Below are positions 8,735 to 16,796 of a stretch of 64,000 nucleotides of DNA, piece by piece (the first letter of the stretch is position 1; each line of letters begins with the position of its first letter). This DNA comes from Thauera sp. 2A1 (GTDB lineage: Bacteria > Pseudomonadota > Gammaproteobacteria > Burkholderiales > Rhodocyclaceae): positions 18,462-82,461 of the forward strand of contig NZ_SSXV01000023.1 in the NCBI RefSeq assembly GCF_009469595.2, given 5' to 3'. A model generated the notes under the pieces. It was not told where the DNA came from and did not search any database. It was given only the letters and a program-made list of their open reading frames with translations. A program made the translations under genes and the position numbers.

Positions 8735-9385
8735 ATGAGCACAACGGACGATCACGACCACTGCCACGACCACGTTCCGCAACCACATAGCATCGGCATT
8801 GCGCGCCAGGGCCCGTTCGACGCGGCCGCATTCGAGCGTGCGGTGACCGACCTGCTGCTCGCCTGCGGCATCGACCCTGCCACCGCGCACACCGGCCGCA
8901 CTGCGCAGCGCGTGCGCGAGCTGTGGCAGCGCCGGCTGCTCGGGGGCTACGAGCTCGACCCGGCCGCCGCGCTGGGGGACGGTTTCGCCGACCCGAGGGA
9001 GGATCTGGTGGTGATCCGTGGCATCGCCGTGCATGGCGTGTGTCCGCACCATCTCGTGCCGTTTCGTGGGGTGGCCCATGTCGCCTACCTGCCGGGCGGG
9101 CGACTGCACGGCTTCGGCCGCATCGCCCGCCTCGTCGACGCGATCGGGCACCGCTTCACCTACCAGGAATGGATGACGCGCGACATCGCCGACGCGCTGA
9201 TGCAGCACGGCAAGGCCCGCGGCGCAGCCTGCATGATCGAGGCCGAACAGCTCTGTCTGCTGCTGGGCGAGGATCGCCGCGGCGACGAGCGCGTCGTCAC
9301 GCAGGCATGGTCCGGCGCGTTTGCCGATTCAGCACAACTGCGCAACGAGTTCCTGCACGCGATCGACCATCGGCACGGCCACTGA
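8735..9385 (+). CDS. folE: GTP cyclohydrolase I family protein, divergent active site
   Basis: GTP cyclohydrolase I makes dihydroneopterin triphosphate from GTP for folate and pterin synthesis. This 216-residue homologue has the zinc/catalytic motif VCPHHLVPF (Cys103, His105, His106), AHVAYLPGG, and a C-terminal NEFLHAI like the E. coli enzyme, with the third zinc Cys at 174. Several usual residues are changed: the conserved His two before that Cys (E. coli His179) is Gln172, the phosphate-binding Arg (E. coli Arg185) aligns with Gly178, and QER is QEW near 144-146. The N-terminus is His/Asp-rich (DHDHCHDH) and could bind metal. It may be a paralogue with altered activity. Confidence 0.78.
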   Translation: MSTTDDHDHCHDHVPQPHSIGIARQGPFDAAAFERAVTDLLLACGIDPATAHTGRTAQRVRELWQRRLLGGYELDPAAALGDGFADPREDLVVIRGIAVHGVCPHHLVPFRGVAHVAYLPGGRLHGFGRIARLVDAIGHRFTYQEWMTRDIADALMQHGKARGAACMIEAEQLCLLLGEDRRGDERVVTQAWSGAFADSAQLRNEFLHAIDHRHGH

Positions 9386-9420
9386 TCGGCCAGGCCTGAA
9401 CGGCCGCGATCCGGCGCCGG

Positions 9421-9756
9421 CTAGGCGCCAGGGGGAAGGGCTTCACGCCCCTCGCCGCCGAGGTCGAGCAGCACCACTTCGCGCCCCTGCAGCACCACCG
9501 CGCCGCGATAGCGGTCGTAGCCAGAGCGGGAATAATCGAAGTCGAAGGCACGTTGCAGCACCAGGCGGCCGTCGTCGTCGCGTACCGGCCGCAGGCCGCG
9601 GCCGACCACGGTTTCATCAAGAAACTGCAAGCCCTCGCGACGGCATGCTGCGCGCGCCGCGGCCACGCCCGCTTCGCGCGCCTTCAGGCTGTCGAACCAG
9701 AACCACACCAGCAGCCCCAGCGCCAGCAGCACCAGCAGTTCGGGCAGGGAAATCAT
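9421..9756 (-). CDS. DUF3301 family membrane-anchored protein
   Basis: A 111-residue protein with one N-terminal membrane segment (about residues 4-20, LLVLLALGLLVWFWF), then a soluble domain with DSLKAREAG, ACRREGLQFLDETVVGRGLRPVRDDDGRL and RRAFDFDYSRSGYDR-like sequence, typical of DUF3301. No function is established for the family. Its ATG overlaps the stop of the phosphate permease gene by four bases (9753-9756), indicating translational coupling. It is the last gene of the rlmJ-mazG-pit-DUF3301 minus-strand chain and is convergent with folE. Confidence 0.75.
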   Translation of the reverse strand: MISLPELLVLLALGLLVWFWFDSLKAREAGVAAARAACRREGLQFLDETVVGRGLRPVRDDDGRLVLQRAFDFDYSRSGYDRYRGAVVLQGREVVLLDLGGEGREALPPGA

Positions 9757-11333
9757 GGTGCGAGCACCCCGGCGATCGCATGGAAGAGCCCCGCCGCCAT
9801 CAGTGCCGATGCCGGCACCGTGATCAACCACGCCGCGAGGATGCGCCGCAACTGCGAGCGCCGCACCAGTTCGTGCTGGTAGGCGCGACGCAGCGCCTTG
9901 CGTTCCCACTTGGCAAACCGCGCCGGATCCTCACCGCGCCTGGAGCGCTGCTTGAGCTCCTTCAGCAGCGCCCCCTTGTCGTCCACCGATGCGGCATCGA
10001 AGCGGCGCATGAAATCGTCGATCGCCGGCTGGTCGTGCTGCGGATGGTGAGCCTTGATCTCCTCGACCATCCGCTCACGGCTGCTCTTGAGATATTCGCG
10101 CAGGAAACCCACCCCCAGGACACTGCCGACGACCACATGGGTGGAGCTCACCGGCAAGCCGAGCACGCTGGCGACGATCACCGTCAGCGCCGACGCCATC
10201 ACGACACTGAAGGCACGCATGTTGTCGAGCTCGGTGAGCTCGCTGCCGATGGTGCGGATCACGCGCGGCCCGAAAAGCGCCAGGCCGACGCCGATGCCGA
10301 GTGCCCCGACCAGCATCGCCCATGCGGCCACGTTCGCGCCCTGCATGGAGCCGCCCGTCTGGGTGACGACGTGCACGATGGCGGCAAGCGGCCCGACCGC
10401 GTTGGCGACATCGTTCGAACCATGGGCAAAACTCATCACCGCCGCGGCGAACATCAGCGGCACGGTGAACAGCCGATTCACGCCCGACTTCGTGTTCGGG
10501 ATGAAGCGCCCCGGCCCCACAACCCGCGCACGCACCGTGAAGAAGGTCAGCAGGCCCGCAGCGAAGCCACAGCCGAGCGCGATCGCCCCGCCGACGATAC
10601 GCCAGCGCCCAAGGCCCTCGACCAGCAGGAAGGTGGTGAAGATCCATGCCATGACCGCCAGCAGCACCGGGACCACGCGCCTTGCCGCCGCCGCCATGTC
10701 CACCCGATAGGTGATGCTGCGCTTGATGAAGTACAGGAACAGCGCCGCGAGCACCCCGCCGAGCAGGGGAGACACCACCCAGCTCGCCACGATGCGGCCC
10801 ATTACCGGCCAGTTGACGACCTCGATGCCGCGCGCAGCGACGCCGCTGCCCATGATCGCACCGACGATGGCATGCGTCGTCGACACGGGCGCACCCAATG
10901 CGCTCGCGATGTTGATCCACACCGCACCTGCCAGCAACGCCGCGAGCATGACCCAGACGATGAGCTGCGGATCGGCGAACATGCCGGGATGGATGATGCC
11001 GCTGCGCATGCGCTCGATCACCCGCTCGCCGGCGACCAGCGCGCCGGCGATGTCGAACACTGCCGCAATCAGCAGCGCAGTCACCAGGCTGAACGCCCCC
11101 GCGCCAACGGCCGGGCCGACGTTGTTGGCGACATCGTTGGCGCCGATGTTCATCGCCATGTAGGTGGCGACGATCGCCGCCATGACCAGCACGACGCTGC
11201 CCTCGCCGGCCCCCTGCGAGGCCACGTAGAACATCACGCCGACGAGGAACAGGAAGCTGACGCCGAAGCGTACGAGTTCGCCGCGGCCGCCGGCGACCGC
11301 CAGCTCGAATTCGTTGAGGTGCTGCAACTCCAC
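9753..11333 (-). CDS. PiT-family inorganic phosphate transporter
   Basis: A cation-coupled inner-membrane phosphate permease. The 526-residue product contains the two diagnostic inverted repeats of the family: NIGANDVANNVGPAVGAGAF in the first half and AHGSNDVANAVGPLAAI in the second. Each is followed by an STTHAIVGA or SSTHVVVGS segment, with about ten hydrophobic stretches. A large hydrophilic loop near the C-terminal part (KSSRERMVEEIKAHH...) is as in long bacterial PiT proteins. The start is taken as GTG at 11333 (VELQHLNEF), 7 bases after the MazG-like stop; no good ATG exists before the first membrane segment. No phoU or PiT-accessory gene is adjacent. Confidence 0.88.
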   Translation of the reverse strand: MELQHLNEFELAVAGGRGELVRFGVSFLFLVGVMFYVASQGAGEGSVVLVMAAIVATYMAMNIGANDVANNVGPAVGAGAFSLVTALLIAAVFDIAGALVAGERVIERMRSGIIHPGMFADPQLIVWVMLAALLAGAVWINIASALGAPVSTTHAIVGAIMGSGVAARGIEVVNWPVMGRIVASWVVSPLLGGVLAALFLYFIKRSITYRVDMAAAARRVVPVLLAVMAWIFTTFLLVEGLGRWRIVGGAIALGCGFAAGLLTFFTVRARVVGPGRFIPNTKSGVNRLFTVPLMFAAAVMSFAHGSNDVANAVGPLAAIVHVVTQTGGSMQGANVAAWAMLVGALGIGVGLALFGPRVIRTIGSELTELDNMRAFSVVMASALTVIVASVLGLPVSSTHVVVGSVLGVGFLREYLKSSRERMVEEIKAHHPQHDQPAIDDFMRRFDAASVDDKGALLKELKQRSRRGEDPARFAKWERKALRRAYQHELVRRSQLRRILAAWLITVPASALMAAGLFHAIAGVLAP

Positions 11334-11340
11334 GCCCGGA

Positions 11341-11724
11341 TCAGCCCAGCTTGTCGTACTTGTCGGAGCGCCCGTGCGCCCTGTCCGCCGGATAGCGGCT
11401 CGCGTTGATCGCCAGCTTGCGCTGCGCCGCCTCGTCGAGATCGATGTCGAGCACGTCGGCCAGGCGCACCAGGTAGAGCAGCACGTCGGCCAGCTCCAGC
11501 GCAACCGCCTCGCGCGTGTCGGCATCCAGCGCAGCCGACTGCTCGGCCGTCAGCCACTGGAAGTGCTCGATCACCTCTCCGGCCTCGCCCGACAAGGCCA
11601 TCGCCAGGTTCTTCGGCGTGTGGAAGGGCTCCCAGGCACGCTCGGCAGCGAACACCCGCAGCGCGTCACGCAGCACCTGCAGCGTGTCGGACGGTCCATC
11701 GGTGAGCGTTGGCTGCGCCTTCAT
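11341..11724 (-). CDS. MazG-like nucleotide pyrophosphohydrolase
   Basis: A 127-residue all-alpha NTP pyrophosphatase of the MazG/dCTP-pyrophosphatase type that would hydrolyse nucleoside triphosphates to monophosphates for pool cleaning. The metal-binding helices are visible as GEAGEVIEHFQW near residue 45 and ELADVLLYLVRLADVLDIDL near 77-96, the ExxE...ExxD pattern. The ATG at 11724 overlaps the rlmJ stop by four bases (ATGA, 11721-11724). The phosphate permease starts 7 bases after its stop. The tight overlaps imply a single transcript with rlmJ. Confidence 0.83.
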   Translation of the reverse strand: MKAQPTLTDGPSDTLQVLRDALRVFAAERAWEPFHTPKNLAMALSGEAGEVIEHFQWLTAEQSAALDADTREAVALELADVLLYLVRLADVLDIDLDEAAQRKLAINASRYPADRAHGRSDKYDKLG

Positions 11725-12566
11725 TCGATCGCATGCTCCAGGTCGAAGCCGGCACCCTCGTCCACCGCCAGCACCTTGCTCAGCCACGGCAGCGTAGCTT
11801 CCAGGCGCTCGGGCAGCACCCAGGGCGGATTGACGATGTACATGCCGCTGCCGAACATGCCGAAGCCGTCCCTGGGCGGGCGCTTCACCGAGAGGCGCAC
11901 GTCGAGCCAGCTCTCGGCACCGAGATCGGCGAGGCGGTCATGCAGTTGCCGCGCCTCCGGCCGCGCCAGCATCGGGTACCACAGCGCGTAGGTGCCGGTC
12001 GGAAAGCGCTTCATGGCGTCCTTCAGCACCTCGACCACGCGGCGGTAATCCTCCTTCACCTCATAGGGCGGATCGATCAGCGCCAGCGCGCGCCGCGAAG
12101 GCGGTGGCAGCAGCCCCTTGAGCGCGCCGAAACCGTCGGCCTTGCGCACCTGCACGCGCTCGACCTCGCCATTGAAGGTGCGCTGCAGCGACTCGTGATC
12201 CGCCGGGTGCAGTTCGAACAGGCGCAGGCGGTCCTGCGCGCGGGCGCAGGTCATCGCCAGCGCCGGCGAGCCGGGATAGAACAGCAGCCGGCCATGGGGA
12301 TTGAACTGCCGCACCGCGGCGACGTAGCGCGCCAGCATCGCAGGCAGGTCGTCCCGCGCCCACAGCCGGCCGATGCCATCGGCGAACTCGGCCGTCTTGC
12401 CGGCCTGCTCGCTCTCCAGCGCATAACATCCGCCGCCTGCATGGGTGTCGATGTAGAACCACGGCTTGTCCTTGCGATTGAAGTAATCCAGCAATTCGAG
12501 CAGGACGGCGTGCTTCAGGACATCGGCGTGGTTGCCGGCGTGAAAGGCGTGGCGGTAGCTGAGCAT
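11721..12566 (-). CDS. rlmJ: 23S rRNA (adenine(2030)-N(6))-methyltransferase RlmJ
   Basis: Methylates A2030 of 23S rRNA using S-adenosylmethionine. The 281-residue product starts MLSYRHAFHAGNHADVLKH, nearly the signature start of the family, and has YIDTHAGGGCYAL (SAM-binding motif I region) near 38, LLFYPGSP near 95, and the catalytic IDPPYEVK near 162. It closes with MFGSGMYIVNPPW and LPWL. The start at 12566 matches the known N-terminus; an ATG two codons earlier is less likely. It heads the minus-strand chain rlmJ-mazG-pit-DUF3301 and is divergent from the carbonic anhydrase gene. Confidence 0.93.
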   Translation of the reverse strand: MLSYRHAFHAGNHADVLKHAVLLELLDYFNRKDKPWFYIDTHAGGGCYALESEQAGKTAEFADGIGRLWARDDLPAMLARYVAAVRQFNPHGRLLFYPGSPALAMTCARAQDRLRLFELHPADHESLQRTFNGEVERVQVRKADGFGALKGLLPPPSRRALALIDPPYEVKEDYRRVVEVLKDAMKRFPTGTYALWYPMLARPEARQLHDRLADLGAESWLDVRLSVKRPPRDGFGMFGSGMYIVNPPWVLPERLEATLPWLSKVLAVDEGAGFDLEHAIE

Positions 12567-12687
12567 GAGCATCGAGGGGCGGCGGAAGCCGCGAATCCTA
12601 CCACCACCGCCAGCATGGCGCCCCTTTCCGGGCAAGATGGCGTCACCTGACGGTGCCCGGAAATGTCCACTAAGCGCCTGAGCTTGC

Positions 12688-12693
12688 TATGAT
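12688..12693 (+). promoter_or_regulatory. Possible -10 element for the gamma carbonic anhydrase gene
   Basis: TATGAT at 12688-12693, in the divergent spacer 48 bases before the start codon, matches a sigma-70 -10 box. No convincing -35 box is seen 17 bases upstream (TGTCCA at 12664-12669 with an 18-base spacer is the best). This rests on one hexamer. Confidence 0.3.
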
Positions 12694-12741
12694 TTCGCCC
12701 CCGCGCCGGACAACAGGCGCCGGTTTCAACAGAGAGAGACG

Positions 12742-13296
12742 ATGAGCATTTACGCCCTGGGCGAGCACACGCCACAATTCGGTGAAGGCTGCTGGGTTGC
12801 ACACAACGCCACGGTCATCGGCGCCGTCGAAGCCGGCCACAACGTCAATATCTGGTACAACGTGGTCATCCGCGGCGACCGTGACCCGATCAGCATCGGC
12901 GACAACACCAACATCCAGGACGGCTCCATCCTGCACACCGACGACGGCGTGCCGCTCACGATCGGGGCCGACGTCACCGTCGGCCACATGGCCATGCTGC
13001 ACGGCTGCACCGTCGGCGACGGCAGCCTGATCGGCATCAACGCGGTGGTGCTCAACAACGCGGTGATCGGCAAGAACTGCATCATCGGCGCCAAGGCGCT
13101 GATCCCGGAGGGCAAGGTGATCCCCGACCGTTCGCTGGTCGTCGGCTCGCCCGGGCGCGTGATCCGCGAACTGACCGATGCCGACATCGCCAACCTGCGT
13201 GCCAACGCTGCACACTACGTGGAAAACGCGCGCCGCTACGAAGCCAAAATGCACGCGCTCGACCCTAGCGCCGTGCTCGAGCAAGGCGGCCGCTAG
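12742..13296 (+). CDS. Gamma carbonic anhydrase family protein (YrdA/PaaY-like)
   Basis: A 184-residue left-handed beta-helix protein. Hexapeptide repeats run from about residue 15 to 150 (VAHNATVIGAVE, NVNIWYNVVIRGD, ISIGDNTNIQDGSI, and so on). The metal-binding histidines are in HTDDG (near 65) and VGHMAMLHGC (near 80-85). Members hydrate CO2 or have other zinc-dependent roles, and many are annotated by fold only. AGAGAG-type purine-rich sequence just upstream provides a ribosome binding site. Its stop TAG shares bases with the stop of the convergent EamA gene (CTAG at 13293-13296). Confidence 0.88.
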   Translation: MSIYALGEHTPQFGEGCWVAHNATVIGAVEAGHNVNIWYNVVIRGDRDPISIGDNTNIQDGSILHTDDGVPLTIGADVTVGHMAMLHGCTVGDGSLIGINAVVLNNAVIGKNCIIGAKALIPEGKVIPDRSLVVGSPGRVIRELTDADIANLRANAAHYVENARRYEAKMHALDPSAVLEQGGR

Positions 13297-14228
13297 GCGC
13301 GGCTGCCCGCGCCGCCGCCGGCCCGCGTGTCCGCGGCGGCTGCACACCCGTCCGGCTTTTCGTCCTCATTGCGCGCGCCGGCGCGTGTCAGCCAGACGAC
13401 TGCGGCAAGAATGATGGCGCCCCCCACGAGTTGCAGCCGGTTGAGCGGCTCGTCGAGGAAGATGGCAGCAAGCGCAATCGTCACGGCCGGCTCGAGCGTG
13501 GACAGCGTGGCCGCATCGGCTGCGCCCAGCAGACGGATACCCGCGAAGAAGCCGCCCATGGCGATCACCGTCGACACCACCGCGATCGCCAGCACCGCTG
13601 CCCAGCCGGCCGGCTCCACCGGAAAGCGTGGCCGGGTGGCGAGCGTGATCGCACCGAACACCACGGCCGCGGATATCATCACCACCGTTGCCGCGCCCAT
13701 CGCGTCCGAGCGGGCGAGCACCCGGCTGCCGACCAGGATGTAGATCGAATAGATCAGCGCCGCCGCCACACCCAGCGCGACACCGACCGGCTCGCCCGCA
13801 ATTCCGCCGCCCAAGGTGAGCGCCGTTCCAACCAGGGCCGCCAGCACCGCCAGCACGCGCCCCACGCCCAGCGGCTCGCGCAGGAACACCGCTCCCAGCA
13901 CAGTGACGAGGAAGGGATACAGGTAGAGCAGCAGCGCCACCAGGCCGGCAGTGGCGTGGTTCAGGGCGGAAAAGAACGCCAGCGACTGTCCGACATAGCC
14001 CACGCCGCCCATCGCGGCGAGGATCGCCAGGCTGCGTCCGCGCGGCCAGTGCCGGCGTGCAAGCGCCATGTAGATGCTCATCAAGATCGCAGCGATGGCA
14101 AATCGCAGGAATAGCACGGCGACGACGTCCGCGCCATCGGCGTAGGCGTAGCGCGCAAAGATCGCCATCGCGCCGAAGCTCACGGCGGAGACGGCGACGA
14201 GAAGCGCACCGAGGACTCGCTGATTCAT
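13293..14228 (-). CDS. EamA/DMT-family transporter
   Basis: A 311-residue inner-membrane protein with ten predicted membrane helices arranged as two EamA repeats (about residues 7-140 and 150-285). Landmarks are FGAMAIFARYAYADG, VLFLRFAIAA and EPLGVGRVLAVLAALVGTAL in the first repeat, and STLEPAVTIALAAIFLDEPLNRLQLVGGAIILAAV in the second. Such proteins export amino acids or other small metabolites; the substrate cannot be told from sequence. The C-terminal tail of about 25 residues is polar. The ATG at 14228 gives a proper first helix. It is convergent with the carbonic anhydrase gene, sharing a CTAG stop. Confidence 0.85.
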   Translation of the reverse strand: MNQRVLGALLVAVSAVSFGAMAIFARYAYADGADVVAVLFLRFAIAAILMSIYMALARRHWPRGRSLAILAAMGGVGYVGQSLAFFSALNHATAGLVALLLYLYPFLVTVLGAVFLREPLGVGRVLAVLAALVGTALTLGGGIAGEPVGVALGVAAALIYSIYILVGSRVLARSDAMGAATVVMISAAVVFGAITLATRPRFPVEPAGWAAVLAIAVVSTVIAMGGFFAGIRLLGAADAATLSTLEPAVTIALAAIFLDEPLNRLQLVGGAIILAAVVWLTRAGARNEDEKPDGCAAAADTRAGGGAGSRA

Positions 14229-14398
14229 GGAAAGCGACGGCAGGAAGCGAAGACCGCGAGCATGCCGAGCACGGCGCGTGCGGTCAATGCGAACGGCACG
14301 CCGCGGCGACGATGCGGTATAAACGTCAGGCGGGTGCCGCCCGCCGTCCCTCGCCGGCAGCGCACCCAGACCCCGCATGAGAATGAGGAATCACCTTC

Positions 14399-15100
14399 AT
14401 GAATCGTCGCCTTGCCCTGCTCGCCAGCGCGCTCTGTGCGCTGCTGGCCGCTCCCCTCCCCGCCACTGCAGAGGATGCCGCGGTGCGCACCGTCGAATTC
14501 AGCGCCGATGCCAGCCGCGCGGCCCCCAACGACCTCGCGGTTGCCGTGCTCTATGTCGAACGTTCGGCCACCGATGCTGCCGCGCTGGCGCGCGAGGTCA
14601 ACCAGGCGATCGCTGCGGCGCTCGACACCGCACGCGCCCACCCGGCGGTGAAGACGCAGAGCGCAGGCACGTCCACCTGGCCGGTGTATGGCAAGGACGG
14701 CCGCGGCCGCATCGAGAGCTGGCGTATGCGCGCCGACCTCCGGCTCGAAAGCCGCGACGTGGGCGCGATGTCGGCGCTCGTCGGCAAGCTGCAGTCCAGC
14801 ATGGCGCTGGCGCAGATCGTCATGCAACCGGCGCCCGAAACGCGCCGCAAGGCGGCCGACGAGGCCACCGTGGACGCCATCCACGCCTTCGAGAAGCGCG
14901 CGCAGTTGATCGCCGGCGCGCTGGGTCGGCGCTACCGCCTGTACCAGATCAGCATCGCCGAATCCGGCGTGCAGCAGCCCGCGTTCGCGCGCATGCGCGC
15001 CGCCTCCGCGATGGCAGCCGAAGCGGCCCCTGCGCCACTCGAAGGCGGCGAGAGCCAGGTCTCGGTGAGCGTCAGCGGCCGTGTCGAACTGCTCGATTGA
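14399..15100 (+). CDS. SIMPL-domain (DUF541) periplasmic protein
   Basis: A 233-residue exported protein. A signal peptide covers residues 1 to about 24 (MNRRLALLASALCALLAAPLPATA). The mature part is a DUF541/SIMPL domain: EFSADASRAAPNDLAVAVLYVE, VKTQSAGTSTWPVYGKDGRGRIESWRM near 85-110, and VSVSVSGRVEL at the end. The E. coli homologue is linked to oxidative stress protection and a mouse homologue to NF-kB signalling, but the molecular role is unknown. TATAAA at 14318-14323 could be its -10 box. It lies 78 bases before a lipoprotein gene on the same strand. Confidence 0.83.
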   Translation: MNRRLALLASALCALLAAPLPATAEDAAVRTVEFSADASRAAPNDLAVAVLYVERSATDAAALAREVNQAIAAALDTARAHPAVKTQSAGTSTWPVYGKDGRGRIESWRMRADLRLESRDVGAMSALVGKLQSSMALAQIVMQPAPETRRKAADEATVDAIHAFEKRAQLIAGALGRRYRLYQISIAESGVQQPAFARMRAASAMAAEAAPAPLEGGESQVSVSVSGRVELLD

Positions 15101-15178
15101 AGGCTCGCGCGGCGTGAACGCTTGCGAGATGGCCGGCGGGGGTGGACGCCCGCGCGGCCCTGTCCTATCTTTCGCGAC

Positions 15179-15805
15179 ATGACAGCGCCACGACTTCGAC
15201 ATCTCGGCGACGCCGCCCGCGGCACGCGCATCATCGCCTCCTTCCGCACGGCGGATGCGGGGCCAAGCGCAGCGCCCGGGACCTGCGGTCTGTTTGGTCT
15301 GCTGGGTATCGCCACCATCATCGCAGCAACGCAGCTCACCGGATGCGGCAGCCTGACTCCACCCGCAACGACGGCGCCGAGCCCGCCAGCCGAACGCAGC
15401 TATTTTTCGGTCGACAACGAAGCGCAGACGCAGGAAATGGTGCTTTACGCCCTGGGACTGCTCGACACAGGCTACCGTTTCGGCGGCCGCAACCCGGAGG
15501 CGGGGCTGGACTGCAGCGGCATGGTGGCCTATATCGTCGAAAAGATCAGCGGCCGCCGCCTACCCCACAACGCGGCGCAGATCGCGGAGCGCACCCGACC
15601 GATCGACATCGACGCCCTTCAGCCTGGCGACCTGGTGTTCTTCAACACCATGCAGCGCCGCTACTCGCACATGGGGATCTACATCGGCGACGGCCGCTTC
15701 ATCCACGCCCCGTCCAGCCGGGGGGCGGTGCGGGTCGAGCGCCTGGACAACCGTTATTTCAAGCCGCGATTCGACGGCGCCCGCACGCTGCTTGCTGCCA
15801 ACTGA
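15179..15805 (+). CDS. NlpC/P60-family lipoprotein (C40 peptidase)
   Basis: Predicted cell-wall peptidase cleaving gamma-D-Glu-meso-diaminopimelate type bonds. The 208-residue product has a lipobox (LTGC, Cys56) after a hydrophobic stretch, but the region before it is unusually long for a lipoprotein signal (about 35 polar residues). A start closer to the hydrophobic stretch is therefore possible. The catalytic triad is Cys112 in GLDCSGMVAY, His164 in YSHMGIYIG and His176 in FIHAPSS. It stands alone between the SIMPL gene and the CBS gene and probably acts at the outer membrane or periplasm. Confidence 0.85.
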   Translation: MTAPRLRHLGDAARGTRIIASFRTADAGPSAAPGTCGLFGLLGIATIIAATQLTGCGSLTPPATTAPSPPAERSYFSVDNEAQTQEMVLYALGLLDTGYRFGGRNPEAGLDCSGMVAYIVEKISGRRLPHNAAQIAERTRPIDIDALQPGDLVFFNTMQRRYSHMGIYIGDGRFIHAPSSRGAVRVERLDNRYFKPRFDGARTLLAAN

Positions 15806-15907
15806 TACCGACGCCTTCCTGGGCTCGTGCGCCGGATCGTCTCGCGCTTGTCACATCAGGCATCTAGGCTTTGAACCACCCGGCATCCCATCTGGAGGAG
15901 ACAACAC

Positions 15908-16339
15908 ATGCCTGCAAGAACCATAGCAAGTGTGGTGCGCGGTCAGCGCATCCTGACGGTCGATCGTGAAATGAGCGTGCGCGAGGCATCCATGCGGATG
16001 GCGGCGGAACGCGTCGGATCCGCAATGATCGTCGAGGCCGGCAAGCTCGTCGGCATTTTCACCGAGCGCGATGCGCTCGTGCGGGTCCTCGCCGCGGGGC
16101 TCGCCCCCGACACGACACGGCTCGCCGACGTGATGACGCCGAATCCGCAGACGATCGGGCCCGACCGGCCGCTCGTCCATGCGATGCACCTGATGACCGA
16201 AGGCGGCTTCCGCCACGTCCCGGTGGTCATCGATGGACGTCCGGTGGGGATGGTCTCGGCGCGGGACGCCCTGGGAAGTGAACTGCTCGCCTTCGAACAC
16301 GAGCAGGAACAACGCGAGGCGATCTCGCAACGGCTCTGA
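15908..16339 (+). CDS. CBS-domain pair protein
   Basis: A 143-residue cytoplasmic protein made only of two CBS motifs. The first is near residues 10-65 (ILTVDREMSVREASMRMAAERVGSAMIVEAGKLVGIFTERD) and the second near 74-130 (VMTPNPQTIGPDRPLVHAMHLMTEGGFRHVPVVIDGRPVGMVSARD). Paired CBS motifs bind adenine nucleotides or S-adenosyl ligands and act as energy or ligand sensors. GGAGGAG at 15894-15900 is an excellent ribosome binding site. The gene is followed by a clear hairpin terminator. Confidence 0.85.
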   Translation: MPARTIASVVRGQRILTVDREMSVREASMRMAAERVGSAMIVEAGKLVGIFTERDALVRVLAAGLAPDTTRLADVMTPNPQTIGPDRPLVHAMHLMTEGGFRHVPVVIDGRPVGMVSARDALGSELLAFEHEQEQREAISQRL

Positions 16340-16355
16340 ACGCCCGCCACATGCG

Positions 16356-16378
16356 TGAGCCGGCCGCTGGCCGGCTCA
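16356..16378 (+). terminator. Hairpin terminator after the CBS gene
   Basis: Perfect inverted repeat TGAGCCGGCC-GCT-GGCCGGCTCA (10-base arms, 3-base loop) starting 17 bases after the CBS stop codon, followed by GTTCTTTT. This is a good rho-independent terminator for the plus strand. Its right arm overlaps the stop codon of the convergent ftsB gene, so one element may end both transcripts. Confidence 0.72.
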
Positions 16379-16651
16379 GTTCTTTTGCGGCACCTCGACG
16401 AAGATCTCGCCCGGGCGCGTCATGCCCAGCTCGAAGCGCGCACGCTCCTCGATCGCGTCGTTGCCCGACTTCAGGTCGCGCACTTCGGCATCGAGGCTGG
16501 CGTTGCGCTGCTCCAGGCGCAGGTTCTCGTCGCGCTGCGCCCGCACCTGTCGATCCACCTCCCACACCCGCAGCCACCCGCCCTTGCCGAGCCAGAGCGG
16601 GTACTGCAGGACGACGACGAGGACGAAGAGGATGAGGACAGGCCAGCGCAT
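16376..16651 (-). CDS. ftsB: Cell division protein FtsB
   Basis: A small bitopic inner-membrane protein that joins FtsL and FtsQ in the divisome. The 91-residue product has one membrane segment (about residues 3-20, WPVLILFVLVVVLQYPLWLG) and a periplasmic coiled coil (about 28-65, with VRAQRDENLRLEQRNASLDAEVRDLK). It also has the conserved EERARFELGMTRPGEIFVEV. Length and order match the family. It lies downstream of eno, the usual position in beta- and gammaproteobacteria, but a hairpin at 16737-16763 separates the two. Confidence 0.92.
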   Translation of the reverse strand: MRWPVLILFVLVVVLQYPLWLGKGGWLRVWEVDRQVRAQRDENLRLEQRNASLDAEVRDLKSGNDAIEERARFELGMTRPGEIFVEVPQKN

Positions 16652-16736
16652 GGGAAGGTGCAGCGGAATCAGGGAATCGTAAGAAGGATGAAGCCGGCAC
16701 GACCGGCGTCGACGTCCGCGACCGACATCCTGCGAA

Positions 16737-16763
16737 AAGGCCGGCGGGTTCGCCGCCGGCCTT
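16737..16763 (-). terminator. Hairpin terminator after eno
   Basis: Inverted repeat with perfect 11-base arms (AAGGCCGGCGG / CCGCCGGCCTT) and a 5-base loop, 33 bases past the eno stop. Read on the minus strand the stem is followed by a run of T (CCTTTT), giving a proper intrinsic terminator. ftsB downstream would then depend on read-through or its own promoter. Confidence 0.75.
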
Positions 16764-16796
16764 GCCAGGTCATGCCGAGTCGCAAACCGGCGGCGA

